A DNA stretch of 64,000 nucleotides from Lonicera japonica (Eukaryota; Streptophyta; Magnoliopsida; Dipsacales; Caprifoliaceae), in the NCBI GenBank assembly GCA_021464415.1, contig CM038469.1, positions 3,698,501-3,762,500 on the forward strand, written 5' to 3'. Shown piece after piece: positions 12,281 to 24,479 of this stretch. The notes under the pieces are model-generated. The model searched no databases. It had not been told where the DNA came from and saw only the letters and a list, made by a program, of their open reading frames with translations. Numbering within the stretch: the stretch's first letter is position 1; every line of letters starts with the position of its first letter. The translations under genes were made by a program, and so were the position numbers.

Positions 12281-12660
12281 TTAAGGTGATGTTTGATTGA
12301 TGTTTTGAGTTTAAGTTTTTAAGTTGAGTTTTTAAAATTTGGTGTTTGGTAGAATTTGGAAGTATGTTGAAAAGTAAATTTGGTTTTTGTTTGAGTTGTT
12401 TTCAACCAACTAAAAAATCTCATAAAAAAAATTCAAAAAATAGTCACAATTAATCTTATTTTATAAATCTCGACGATTAGGTTTTAAATATATATTTTTT
12501 ATTTAATTTTGATTTTTGAATTTAAAGTTATGGTGGTTTTAAAGTTTTTTTAGAGAGAGAAAGTAAAGTGAAATAAATTTTGAAAAGTGTAAAAGTTGAG
12601 TTGAGATTTTAAAATTTGAGAAAAAAAAATAAAATAAACGCCTACCAAACCGGCCCTTAA
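12281..12660. mobile_element. Tourist-like MITE (about 380 bp)
   Basis: The ends are imperfect inverted repeats: TTAAGGTGATGTTTGATTG on the left and CCAAACCGGCCCTTAA on the right. They share TTAAGG, GTTTG and the following GTTT. TTAA is present at both ends, compatible with the TTA/TAA target preference of PIF/Harbinger (Tourist) elements. No coding content. Confidence 0.55.
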
Positions 12661-12716
12661 ATCTCTTTCTTTTCAGTGAGAAGTATATAATAAGTACTTA
12701 TAAAAAAATCTTTAAG

Positions 12717-12920
12717 GTTCCATTTGATAACAAGATAGAAAGTAGTAGAAAAAATAATATGATTTTGTGAAAATTTGGAAAATAAGTTGACGAATTTGAA
12801 AAATAAGCATGAGAATTGAGATGAAGAGTATCTCATCACATCTCTTAACTTATTTTTCATATTTTCACTCAAATTAGTTATTTTTTTTTAATCATTTTTC
12901 ATGTTGCTATCAAATAGAGC
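12717..12920. mobile_element. MITE, 204 bp, with TTAAG flanks
   Basis: The left end GTTCCATTTGATAACAAG and the reverse complement of the right end agree at 14 of 18 positions. TTAAG lies on both sides (12712-12716 and 12921-12925). It sits next to a similar MITE (12281-12660). The 71-codon frame over it is incidental. Confidence 0.6.
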
Positions 12921-12925
12921 TTAAG

Positions 12926-14398
12926 GGTTCCTTTGGTTCAAGATTTAAACCATTCCAAGAATGCTAAATTCCATTTTGAAATGATTCTTGCGTTTGGTTC
13001 AATTTTTAAGTTCGGAATAAATGATTTCAAAAATAAGTCAATCTTTCAAAATTTTTCCATTTAAATCACAAGAAATAACCATTATTAAATGACATTTTTT
13101 TTATTAGGACTAAAAAATATCTCTTCCTTATGAATAAAAAATCCTTTTTCCATGTGTGTCCTTTTTTAAAAACGATCAAATCTAGGGCGTAAACAAATCC
13201 GAACAAGGAGAAGAACAAATCATATCGCCAGAGCTTCATCACTGTCACAATCTCCGATCAGATCCTTATCCTTCTGTAAGTACTTATCATTACACGATCA
13301 TTTAAATTTTTGATTCATTAAAGGATCTGATCGTTTAGTTTTGTTCTTTAATCGACGTTTAATCATTTTGTTCTGATTCAATTGGTTGAATTATGTATTG
13401 TTATCGATATGTTGTTTGGATCTGTTTGTGTTTATTTTAATTGATTGATTTGCCAAAAACATATATTATGTGTAGTCATGTATGTTTATGTAAAGCTGAT
13501 GGATTTTAGGTTCATTGTTTATAAGTTTTGGTTTAATTGATATGTTTTATTGGTTAGGGATGAAGAATTCTTTGCCGATAGTTTGTGGAATCATTATCTA
13601 ATTTATATTGGAAAATTGTTTTATGTTGTTAGATATTGATATGTTTTATTGTATTTTTCGAATGAAACGAACTGTTAAAGAGGCCTACGAACTGTTAAAG
13701 AGGCCTAGTTGACGCAGTTAAGTTGAATTAGTGTGTATATACATGAATAATATTTCCTCCTACATTCTGTAAGACCAACTAAGGAGTACATCTTTGTAAC
13801 ATAGTGGAAGCTCAAAAATCACAGATAGTAGAATGATTAATTGGATGTATTATTAATAAGTCCAACTAGTATATCACATGTGCGTTATAATAAAAAATAA
13901 TAAAAATTAGTAATTGAAGAAACAAATATCATAATTTGCGTTATATGTGTAACACAACACGTAAAATTTCATTATAACAAAAAATAAGAAAAATTAGTAA
14001 TTGAAGAAACAAATATCATAATGATAAAATAGAAAGTAAAAAAAAATGAGATACAATGAAAAGAAAACAATAAAAATAACTAAAAATATATAGGACACAC
14101 TATATAAATATTAGTCAAACATGTAAATGGCACATAAAACGGGGTTAAATTAAAAATAATTAAAAATATATAGGGTGAAAATAATAATAATACAAGTTAA
14201 TAATAAACAACTGACATAACAAATCTCAGTCTCTCTCTTTCCCGGAAAACCTAGCCCCCACTCCCCCAGCCACCATCGAAACAAAACCCTAGCCCCAACT
14301 CTCAGCCATCGACGACTTCTGTGCCGCAATTTCCCTTCTCAGCCGTCGTCGACTTCTCTCCAGCATCGCAGCATCGACGACTTCTCACAGGTACGCTA

Positions 14399-14434
<36 letters not shown>

Positions 14435-15225
14435 TTATCTCCGTCTCTCTATCCATCTCAATCTCCGTCTATCTCTATCTCGTCTCTCTCTACATATACA
14501 CATGTATGTGTTTTACCATAGCTGATTGCTCTGTGTTTTCCAACAGCTGTCTTTCTCTCTCTACATAGTGTTTTTAAATGGGGCAGGTTTAGTACTAAGT
14601 TAGTAATTGATAGAGCTTGATTCATCTAATCATTTTCGTATTTGATTTATTTCGAAAATTAATCAGAGCACTTGATGAGCCGGAGTTGGAGTCGGTGGTA
14701 TTTGGGTTTGAAGTCGTTCTAATTTTTCATTGTCATGAACAAAATATAAGTAAGTAGTCGTTCTAATTTTTCATTTTTTCTTGAAAGAATGAAGTATTGT
14801 TTTGAGCAAATTCTATACTATTGCCCGGCAAAGATAGGATTTAAGAGTCCAGTTATATTTGGTTTTCTTAGAGCATCCATAGCTTATATGGTAAAGTTAA
14901 TGAGCAAATTTGCAAATTGAACTTTAATTTTGGAGCGAAACTACACCGCATATATTAAAAAAAATAGTCATTCGAGTAAAAAAATAGTCTATCGATGAAA
15001 CCAAGGCCCTTCTTCAGGGGTTAGAAGATGTAGAGAAGAGGGGTGGGTTTGATTCAAGTTTTGCAGGGTAAAATAGGTGCTCTGTTGGATATTGCTTATG
15101 AAATTTTAGAGATAAACTCCTTGATACACCAATGTGAAGTTCAATTTGTACATTCATATAGAGAAATCAATCAAGTTGGTGGCTTTTGGCTAATCTAAGT
15201 TGTAGAGAGGATGGACAGATAATTT
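12926..15225. other. Spacer with possible untranslated exons
   Basis: No coding sequence recognised. At 13200-13275 a leader-like stretch ends in CTTCT followed by GTAAGT. At 14221-14400 a C-rich stretch with repeated CATCGACGACTTCT ends in CACAG followed by GTACGC, then a (CT)n(AT)n run. Both resemble 5' UTR exons ending in splice donors, but no protein-coding exon follows. A 20-bp segment is duplicated in tandem at about 13668-13707. Confidence 0.3.
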
Positions 15226-15745
15226 TTAGCAAGTGCAAGTTTGCCTTAAGTTGCTACGGGGTTTACATAGGCTAAATAAGTGTAAACTCCCCAGCTTAAA
15301 GTCTAAACCGTAAAGTTTTCTGATCCTTTTATATTTTTGAATTTTGTTACGAATAAAATTTAGGAGCCTGGCCTTGTTATGAATTTTGACTATTTGTTGT
15401 AATTGCTTGCCCAGTGCACTGCCCAGCTACTGCCCAATGTCTTTTTTTTTTTACCAGATTGTTTTTTGGTAATGTACCGTACCATACCGATATTAGCAAG
15501 TGCAAGTTTGCCTTAAGTTGCTACGGGTTTACGTAGGCTAAATAAATGTAAACTCCCCAGCTTAAAGTGTAAACTGTAAAGTGTTATGATCCTTTTATAT
15601 TTTTGAATTTTGTTACGAATAAAATTTAGGAGCCTAGCCTTGTTATGAATTTTGACTACTTGTTGTAATTGCTTGCCCAGTGCACTGCCCAGCTACTGCC
15701 CAATTTTTGGTAATGTACCGTACCATATTGTACCATACCGATATT
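15226..15745 (+). repeat. Two tandem copies of a 267-bp unit
   Basis: The segment from TTAGCAAGTGCAAG to ACCATACCGATATT occurs at 15226-15492 and again from 15493, with a few substitutions and indels (the second copy lacks a T-rich insert). The 3' end of each unit is the start of the GGTATACC-rich MITE-like sequence, so the duplication includes an element end. Confidence 0.85.
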
Positions 15746-15859
15746 TCGGTATACCGAAAGTTTTGGTATGGTAATTGTAATGGATTTTGGCGTACTGAAT
15801 TTTTGGTATGGTACATGGTAATCTCGGTATGGTACGGTATTGTACCAAATCCACCCCTG
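15704..15859 (+). mobile_element. GGTATACC-rich MITE-like element, copy A
   Basis: A short element dense in GGTA/TACC palindromes that ends GTACCAAATCCACCCCTG. Copies are at 38465-38690 (reverse orientation, starting CAGGGGTGG) and 44150-44335. The CACCCCTG/CAGGGGTG end is of hAT-like type. I could not find a matching second terminal repeat or a clear target duplication, so the class is tentative. Confidence 0.55.
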
Positions 15860-15860
15860 A

Positions 15861-16334
15861 TGTCATATGGTTTTGTTTTTTTTAAAAGCTTTTAAGGTCT
15901 GGTTCTTGTCTAAAGAAAATTTAGGATGCGAACTACTAATTTTTTCAAAAGATGTGATCACTCATGTACAGTATCTATTTTTGACAAAAACTCACACACG
16001 CCAAAATAATACTTAAAATTTTGTGATCTATCGCTTACAAATACATGACTAAGAAATTATCACAGTTAGCATAGACTAAGCCCATAGTTGATCCAACCTG
16101 TTTTAGGCCTGCCCAAATCAAATCATCCCATCGTCGTAGTGAACAATCTGTTAATGACTCACCAAACAAAATCCTAGGGCTGCGTTTCTTTATTCTCATT
16201 TCAAATCTGAAGAAAAACTAAACACCTATAATAGTGAGGGAATTATTTGAGGGTTTTTTTTTGGTCAGAGACAGGAATTAGGGTTTTGCAGCAAAGGAGA
16301 ACTGGAATTAGGGTTTAAGTTCAGAAAGAGAGAG
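15861..16334 (+). promoter_or_regulatory. Upstream region and 5' UTR of the RRP4 gene
   Basis: About 470 bp between the MITE-like element and the RRP4 start codon. The last 150 bp (AACCCTA-type and GGGTTT motifs, purine-rich leader) look like a housekeeping-type plant 5' UTR. I do not see a clear TATA box. Confidence 0.35.
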
Positions 16335-19300
16335 ATGAGAAGTATACAGCTTTCGTTGAATCAAACGCAGAAATTGAGGCTACAAAAGGCACTGGAACAG
16401 TTGGAATCATTGTCGTCAAAGGCTAATTCTAACGCTTCCGTCACTGTTGCTGATACGATTCCCGTCAACTACGAAGACGGTGTTCTCAAGTACTCCCCTC
16501 TCCCTCAAACCTCTAACTCTCAGCTCTTGCTTAGAGTATATATCTCTCTATATAACAAGAAGCAATAATTCTTGAATCTTAAAAAATGCGTAAGGAAAAA
16601 ATAGTTATGTTGCTGAGATTTTAAGGTGCTTTTATAGTGCTTTTGGCACGAGTATTTGGTCGTCACCCGTGCCAAAAGCACTCTTAACAATTCGAAAGGC
16701 ATCATAACTATTAGCCACACAATTCCTTTATCTCCTTATACATTTTTGAAATTCAAAAACCCTTATTATATTGATAATGAATATAATTTTACTTGCTCTC
16801 ATTCATCTTTTGTCATTTGGAGTAATGTTGTTTACGAATTACACCCTCCATCCCAAATTAACCTCTGATTTTTGAATATTGAAGTCTGAATGCCGAACGA
16901 AAGCTCTGAAAATGTGTTTTTTTTTTTTTTTAGCTTTGAATGCTAAATAGATGTCACTTACAGTTTTACTCTTATTATTGTGCTATTTATCAATAGGTAT
17001 TGAATTAAAGGTATATGGGACCATTTGAATAAAATTCCGTTAACGTTTAATTAAGTATTGAATACTTGCCTCTTAACGCTAAGTGATGAATTTTAATAGT
17101 TCATCATTAAGAGGTAAAAACAAACCCCGCCTTAATTTGGAACATTCCTAAAAGGTACAGTGCATTCTTAATTTGGAGGGGCAGTGCTTATATTGGCTTA
17201 TTATAGACATTTGGCACATATTATTAAAGAAGTGTATAATTTTCCCATACCGATTTGATATTAACAATGTTATTGCTTATGGCGAAGGGGACATGGTACA
17301 GCTGAGCTTGATGGCGAAGTGGTTGCTACTGTCTGTGGAGTGGTTGAGCGTGTGAACAAGCTAGTCTATGTTCGAACTCTACGAGCCAGGTCTTTGCAAT
17401 GCTATGCCTCACTTTTATAGTTTGTGATAAATATATATATAATTAAAAAAAAAATATCCCACTGAATGATGATTGGTAAAATTTGGGCATGATGATAATC
17501 GAAATGATTGTAGGTACAAGCCTGAGACTGGAGATATTATTGTAGGCCGTGTAATTGAGGTAAAGCATGGTTCTTTTTTTTTTAATCTGGTTACTATACC
17601 GCTATACACACCATAACACAATTCACATATTTGTTATTATAAATTAGATCTACATGAAGTCCTGTATGATTAAATTTCCCTTTTGTATAACTAGGGAACC
17701 CATGTCTAATGAGTGACTTTCGCATATGTTTTTTTCCTTATTTCTGAAAGGTTGCTCCAAAGCGCTGGAGATTGGAGATAAATTTTAGCCAAGATGCAGT
17801 ATTGATGCTTTCTTCAATGAACTTACCCGATGGCATCCAGGTATATATTCATCCCTGTATCATGTGTTAATGATTTTCTGTGGTGGTAATTATTATTTGT
17901 TTGTGGGTAAAAAACTGAAATATTTATTTAGTCCTTCCCGTACTGGTTTGATTATGCTTTTTCACTCATTGTTTCAATTGCCAGAGGCGGCGAACTGCAC
18001 TTGATGAACTCAACATGCGAAGCATCTTTGAAGAGAATGATGTTGTTTGTGTAAGTTCCGCTACACTTAGTTTTGATATTTCTAGTGCAGATTGCTTTGA
18101 CTGGCTGTGAGGTGGCTTTGTGAGTCCTTTACAACTAACGGAGTATATGCATATAGCATATGATAATACCAGAAGATGCAATCTTATGCCATACTTGGCC
18201 TATCTGTGATGATGCAAGCCTTTTCTTGCAATTCGTATGTCAGTTATTAGAAAATGAGGAACAACCGATTATAATTGTAGATATGTGTTGCACTTCATTT
18301 CCTTAGGCTGAAGTTCGTGGTTTCCAGCATGATGGGAGTCTACACCTTCAAGCAAGAAGCCAGAAGTATGGGAAGGTGTGCCTTGCTTTCACATTTTTCA
18401 TGATTCAGTTATTTTATGCTTTGGAGATTGTAAATGTTCATTTGCATGCTTGCAACTTATTTTTCTATATGCAGGCAATGCAAAACAGAGCAAAGTGATC
18501 TTGAATTATGGCTGTTCAAAGAATATATGTATGTATATATATTATATAGAGGGTCTATATAGTGGACATCCGAAACAATGGATCCTCAATTTTTGTCCAT
18601 GTTGTTAAGAGCAGGATTCCGCTTTACAGACAGCCCACGTTTATACACATATTATTGTTTAATTTAGCTTCGTTTTGAAATACATGTTCAAGAAACATTG
18701 AAACAACCTCCGAATTAGGAAGTTTCTCTGTGTCTTCCATATTTAGAGAAGAGAATTGCTTAGCTATTGTCATATGATGATTCTGAGAAGAAAATTGTAA
18801 CATAAATTCCATGTGACAAGGCATCTAGTCATGGTAGTTAATTAGAAGACCTTTTCCTAGGATTTATTGTAGTTTCCTTTTTTCCTTGAAATTTAATTTA
18901 CAAGTATTCCTAGTTAGTCACAGGATTTTAGTTGAACCGTGATTTCAGGTATCTGGTATCATGTCCCAGCCGCACCATTATTTCACTACATTTTCTTCAT
19001 ACATGTTTTGAAAACTTGTTTACGAGTTTTATTTGAAAGAAATTATTTTCATTACAGCTGGAGAGAGGTCAATTGCTCTCAGTCCCGCCTTACCTAGTGA
19101 AGAGGCGAAAACAGCATTTACACCATCTAGAACAGTACGGAATTGACTTGATAATCGGATGTAACGGATTCATCTGGGTCGGTGAACACGTCGAACCCAA
19201 AGATGATACGATGGAGGATCGAGTAACCAAATTCGAGAAACAACAGAACTCAAAATCACAAAGTTCAATGAGTCTCGAGGAACAAGAACAAACTTACACG

Positions 19301-19516
19301 CCACCCGAGATTAGGCAGAACATATGCAGGACTGCAAATGTGGTGAGGGTATTGTCTACTTTGGGTTTCAATGTAACGGTGGATGTGATAATGGCGACGG
19401 TGAAGTTGAGTAGCTCGATGAATGTTGATATACATGAGATGCTTGGAGCGGAGTTTTGTGTGTTGGTTGCTGAGAGAGAGGCCGAGCGCAGAAGCTTGTT
19501 GTCAAAAAAGAGGTAA
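16335..19516 (+). CDS. RRP4: Exosome complex component RRP4, seven coding exons
   Basis: Exons are 16335-16489, 17288-17389, 17514-17559, 17751-17840, 17985-18050, 18307-18375 and 19058-19516, giving 328 residues, close to the length of plant RRP4. All introns are GT-AG and the frame is continuous. RRP4 is an RNA-binding cap subunit of the nuclear and cytoplasmic RNA exosome. Visible signatures are the family block GHGTAELDG, VERVNKLVYVRTLRARY leading into the S1 domain (about residues 80-165, with LMLSSMNLPDG), and a KH-type domain with GCNGFIWVGEH (GCNG near residues 210-213). I ended exon 1 at 16489, not at the later GT at 16536, because this joins DGVLK directly to GHGTAE, as in the family. 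The C-terminus is basic (SKKR). It appears intact. Confidence 0.93.
16636..16682. repeat. 15-bp perfect inverted repeat in RRP4 intron 1
   Basis: AGTGCTTTTGGCACG (16636-16650) is exactly complementary to CGTGCCAAAAGCACT (16668-16682), with a 17-base loop. It may be a very short MITE relic or an RNA hairpin in the pre-mRNA. Confidence 0.8.
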
Positions 19517-19965
19517 AAAGCTATGGGTTTTTTGTTTGTTTTTCTATGTTACAAGTTTTTGTTGTCAATTGGAAAGTTGAATGTACCATATTAACAGTTA
19601 ATTTTCAGAATCATTAAATGGTTTTTTTTTTTTTTTTTTACAAGATTGTTCTGTTAATTTTCAGAATCATTAAATGGAATTTTCTCTTCTTTTTTTTTTT
19701 TGAAAGTGTAGGATGGGTTATCTTGCTCCTTTTCCTTTCTTTTAATCTATTTGTAGTACGTTGTTTTCAATACATTGGCAAAATCCTGTCAAAATTGGCG
19801 CCATTGTTCCACAGGTTGAAAATGATTTGACATCATGGCATATATTCAAATTTTAAACAAATTCTTTTTTTTTGTTGTAAAATGTTAATATTTAAACTTA
19901 TATTAATATCAATTATAATATTTATATTCATTAAACTGGAAAATTTGAAGTAAGGATCCGTTCGT
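19517..19965. other. RRP4 3' UTR and T-rich spacer
   Basis: A 3' flank with long T runs (19621-19639, 19690-19703) and an imperfect repeat of TTAATTTTCAGAATCATTAAATGG. No gene seen. Confidence 0.4.
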
Positions 19966-20059
19966 ACGGACTGGTCTCTTTTATGATGCTTTTGTATCAT
20001 AAAATCACACCCTCAAGTATTTTTATGATACAAAAGTGTGATAAAAGGAACTGGTCCGT
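19966..20059. mobile_element. Foldback MITE, about 94 bp
   Basis: The left arm from ACGGACTGGTCTCTTTTATG and the right arm ending CTGGTCCGT are nearly complementary over about 38 bases, including TTTTGTATCATAAAA and its complement. A diverged relative lies at about 62235-62315. Confidence 0.65.
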
Positions 20060-20140
20060 ACCAGAAATGCTCTCTTCATTAAACATTCATTTTTGATAAT
20101 GTGAGAGCCAATTAGTTAAGTTATATAGAAATACATATAG

Positions 20141-20912
20141 GGTGGGTGTGTAACGTGGGATTAGAAGGAGGATATGATTAATTAATCCTGTTCGGTGTTT
20201 GTTGTCGAAAAGAATAGAATAAACAAATCTTGTCATATGTTTGGCGCAAGAGTGGATAGAATATTTTAATCTTATTCCACGTTTGGCACAACACGAGACT
20301 GGATTGCATTTGGGATTAATTATTATTTTATTTCTTTAGAATCGGATAAATATATATCATCCATATATGGTATTATTTTATCCCATGATTGCCTGATAAC
20401 AAAATGAATATAAAAATTAATTTTTAATTAATTAATTTTTTAATCTTTTTCTTTACACTTTTTAGATAATCAAATTTATTAATAAAAAATTTCAACCACC
20501 CAAAATCACATTAACTCAACTAATAAAATTTATTTCTTTTATAATATTGCATATTTTTTTTTTATTAAATGAAGATATTTATAAGAAACTCTAATTTTAG
20601 AAAAAATGGTAACATTAGAATTTGAAATTGTACTTGACGTCTAGTTCGTAAGTATTGTACGTGATATAGAACTTTTTTCCCGAAAGAGTTTTTTACGAAA
20701 TTTATTTATAAATAGAAGAATCGCATTAGTTAAAAAAATTTTGTACATAACAATTAAAATTACATATATATTTTTAAAAAAAAGCAAGTTGTATTATATA
20801 ATATCTGGACTTGTAATTCGGAACTCCATCAAAAACTAATCCTTATCCTGTCCTATCCGACTTAATCCTTATCCAACTGATTACCTTTTTATCTGGCGCG
20901 CCAAACACACCC
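20141..20912 (+). mobile_element. Non-autonomous DNA element with GGCGCGCC end
   Basis: The left end GGTGGGTGTGT and right end GGCGCGCCAAACACACCC are partly inverted, and ATAG lies directly outside both ends (20137-20140, 20913-20916). The 3' half is clearly homologous to 59766-60321, sharing AAGTTTTTTACGAAA-like and TTATATAATAT blocks. There is no transposase frame, so it is a deletion derivative or MITE-class element. Confidence 0.6.
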
Positions 20913-21111
20913 ATAGTATACGACTTCGGGGGACAGGAATTGGGGTTATCGATTATTAAACCTTGGTGGGTGGGAGGGAAGCCATCCTCCTGTTTTAATT
21001 TCTCAATGGCAATAATTACATAAATTTTATGTTTATATATATTGTTGTCATCATTATTGTACTTGTATACACCACCTAAAAAGTCGCTTCAGTGGTTTCT
21101 TCTCGGAAATT

Positions 21112-21278
21112 TTTTTGATGGGGGCAAAATTGGATGGGGTCATAGGGTTCTAATAAAAAAACATCATGTGTCCATTTTTATCAAATGAAAAAAAAATTAA
21201 TTTTAGATGAGAGTAGATACGTGTTGTTTTATTATTGGAGACCACATGACCCATCCAATTTTACCCCCATCAAAAATG
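21112..21278. mobile_element. Foldback MITE, about 167 bp
   Basis: Inverted arms of roughly 32 bp: TTTTGATGGGGGCAAAATTG at the left and CAATTTTACCCCCATCAAAA at the right, continuing through GGATGGGGTCAT and ATGACCCATCC. The middle is AT-rich and non-coding. Confidence 0.75.
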
Positions 21279-21285
21279 GACTCTT

Positions 21286-22347
21286 TCTTCTCTATCTAAA
21301 TATATATACAATCCCAATTCTTATATGCAATAAAAGAAGAGAGTAAAAACACTAATTAATTTCATTTTTTATAATATTACATCATATTTATATTGTATAT
21401 GAGCAAACAATATCAAAAATAATGTAAACATAATTACTATGTGATGTCATAACTAAAATCAAATAGACAACTCATTAGAAAAAAAGATTTTTTTTTCTTA
21501 TTAACATTCTACAAAAATACTCTAGTATTTTAAAATAATTTTTAGAGATACAAAATTATTATGAAAAATCATAGAAATATGTCCCTAAATATTATATTAA
21601 AATAGTAGAATATTTTCATAAATCAATAGTCACGACCCTTTTTGAACTCTCTCTCTCTGTTTTTTTTTGGGCCTTTCCCTTTTTGAACTCTATATGAACA
21701 CTCCCATAAAACAAGGGAATTAAAAAAAGGAGGTGTTAAATACATCTTTTTATTTGGTTTTACTTCATCAACGCATATGCAATTTATGCAACGAATGAAT
21801 AGACACATACTTGTTACACATGTGCCGATTTAGTGTTGGGTATCACTCACTCAACGTATATACAGTGAGATTCATTTGCTACATACATACTGAAAAAGTA
21901 AAATCACATAAGGAGGCAATATGTAACCACTCGGATTCTCCTCCAAAATTACTGGCTCAATTTGAATTTAGGTTCATTGTATCCATATACATATCAATGA
22001 CGTTCCCATTACACTACCTTAGGTCGTTATAATATCGGCTCTTGCTACACAACCCACAATATATGTATATCATGTGGTAGTAGTTCTGAGTTCACTCTGA
22101 TTCTATATATAATCACATGAGTTCTCCCTCAAAATGGTTAGTCTGTGTTGTAACTTGAGTTTATTGTATCCACATATATACAAATGATATTACCATTAGA
22201 GTATTCACAACCAATATGGTAAATTTGTTAATTTATTATACGGTTACATTTTACTTATATGGGAAGGCTTTACTCATATGACACCAAAAGAGTGAAGGTC
22301 ACTCATATCACAAAAAAAATAAAAATTAATACGTGTGCAACATGCTC
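21286..22347. other. AT-rich spacer
   Basis: No gene recognised. The region has short tandem-like resemblance between 21900-22000 and 22100-22190 (both contain TCTCCYYCAAAAT and TTATTGTATCCA-like blocks), which suggests an old duplication. Confidence 0.3.
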
Positions 22348-22355
22348 ATATGAGC

Positions 22356-23047
22356 TAGAGCTTGGCAATGGGCTGAGCCAACCTAGACGGGACATTTCGA
22401 GTAGGGCTTACGAGCTTTGACCAATCAACGAGCCGTTCCTAGTCTAGGTTTTTAAGGTATACCCATAACTTGCCCATGGGCTTATTCCAATGGGCTATTT
22501 TTGGGTCGGGCTTAATGGGTTGAGCCAAATGGGCTTATTTTTTATTTTGTAAAATAAATGGTAAAAATATTAAAATATCATTGTTATACATAATAAAGCA
22601 AAATAAACAACCTTTTTTTTAGAAATGTAAAGAATATCATGAATGGATATATGATTCAAATATAGATTAATATTGCAGCAATATAAATATGTATATTCTA
22701 ACTACGATATGATTAAATGCACTTTGTTCATTTATTTTATCACCTTAAAATTGTATTTAGTGATACTTTATATTATATTTTATTCATTAGTGTTACATTT
22801 TGAAATATTAAATATAAATGTGAAAGGTTTTTAACCATATCTTAAATCATATTATGTTTAACTTATATATAAATATAAGGCTTATTTGACTGGCTTTGGA
22901 TCAGGCCGTGTGCAGGCCTAAAAAGTCTCAGGCCAGGCTTAAAAATAAAATCTTAGCCCATGGCTCAATCTTATTGGGATCGAGTCACTCAAGAACCAGT
23001 TGACTAGTCAAATGGGCCGGATTGGGCTGGCCCAAGTTTCAAGTGTA
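22356..23047. mobile_element. hAT-type non-autonomous element, 692 bp
   Basis: It begins TAGAGCTTGGCAATGGGC and ends GTTTCAAGTGTA, and the first bases of the two ends are weakly inverted. Eight-base flanks ATATGAGC (22348-22355) and GTATGAGC (23048-23055) match at seven positions, as expected of an aged hAT target duplication. The subterminal GGGC/GCCC-rich composition is usual for this group. No transposase. Confidence 0.55.
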
Positions 23048-23055
23048 GTATGAGC

Positions 23056-24479
23056 CCGGTGTTTGGCATTTTAATTTTTTGGAAACATTGTTTATTCGTA
23101 TAAGTAAAATGAGTGAACTTTACTTGTATGACTAATTTTATATGTGGTGTAGAATTAGCCCAAACTTAAAGCTAAATTTACAATTTTTTTTATTTAATTT
23201 ACCATTTTAGTTGTGAATGTTGTTATATTAATGATGTAAACCCGTTAAATCCTATTTAACCGCCACCCAGATATATGTCGTCTATATGTCTGGAATAATA
23301 AATAAAAGATTAATGGTGACCTGCAGTCATTGACCGTCTTCATTTTATTTCATTTCTCTCAAGAGCAAGAGGAAGAGGAAGAGGAGCGAATGAATTGAAT
23401 TTGGTGGACAAGCTGTAAACTTATCTTTTCCAACTGTTCAAGATTGATTCCTGGCTTTTCCCTCTCTTTCCGTCCCTCTTATATATATGTATACTACATA
23501 TCGGGGGACGTGACTTTTTGAATTTTATACATTTGTATAATGGAAAAAGAATTGTGTTTGAAATTTAAGATAACTTTTTCAATAGTTGATAGCGTCTTTG
23601 GCATGATTATGACCTAGTATATTAATATGGTGAAGAGGATATTCACCCACAAGGGAAATTTTACTACTAGATTCTGTTGTAAAATGAACTGGAGAACTGA
23701 AACAAAACAAAGGTAGAAAGTATATCGGGATGAGTCGCGGACTAGATTGTTCTCTTTAAGACGTTTCGTGGTTCTGCCTAGAATTATACTAGTAGTTTTG
23801 ATTTTACCACGCTGTCCCCAGGATAAAACAGCCCATATATCCTTTATACGGTCAACCTGCGCTATGGTAGGCCGCTCGACAATAACACTCTTGAATAATG
23901 CTCGGGATAGACTAGTTCGCCGGAGGCTTGAAAATTTTTAAGAGTTTTTTTTTTCTGTTCAATTCCTTTTGTTAAAGACGAAATTGTGCATATGTTTTTT
24001 TTTAAAAAAATTGATTCGTAAATAAAAGAAGGAAAAAATCTAAACGGAAAAAAACGTGTGAGAAAAATCCGTATCGGTGAGAGAATCGTGGGAGAGAGGA
24101 AAGCCATTTCGGAAGTGGTATTTAACCACTTATCTGTTTTTAAAATTCAAATTTTATTTAATAAATAAAATTTTCTAAAACTATTTTTTATAAAAAGAAT
24201 ATACATTTATACAAGACAAACCCAAAGCCCGGACCCATCGAGGCCTGTGAAGTCTCACATTCCTCCAAGTCCTCACTCAAAAATACAAAATTTTAATACC
24301 CAAAGAGTTCATGCCCTTATACTAATGAAGGAATATTTAAACACAAGGTAAAATACTCGATCTCTCTTATGTGGAACTTGAGAAAACAACAAAAATAACT
24401 CATCTTGAATTTTTTCTTCAAATACACAAATGTTCCAACAGATTCTCTAAATTCTAGGGTTTACATTTGAATCGGGCAG
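23056..24479. other. Spacer
   Basis: No gene recognised. A less AT-rich island at about 23720-23940 holds a 64-codon frame (23747-23941), Arg/Leu-rich and of no family I know. It may be part of an old transposable element. Confidence 0.3.

Noticed and set aside
14321..14521. 66-codon frame ending in Ser/Leu/Tyr repeats
   Set aside because: It reads through a (CT)n(AT)n microsatellite.
15680..15895. 71-codon frame in the GGTATACC region
   Set aside because: A similar frame appears in copy C (44145) and reversed in copy B; it is MITE sequence, not a gene.
18376..19057. Frames at 18378-18608 (plus) and 18624-18824 (minus)
   Set aside because: They lie within RRP4 intron 6 and have no family resemblance.
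23747..23941. 64-codon Arg/Leu-rich frame
   Set aside because: No family resemblance, no neighbouring exons, and possible TE origin.
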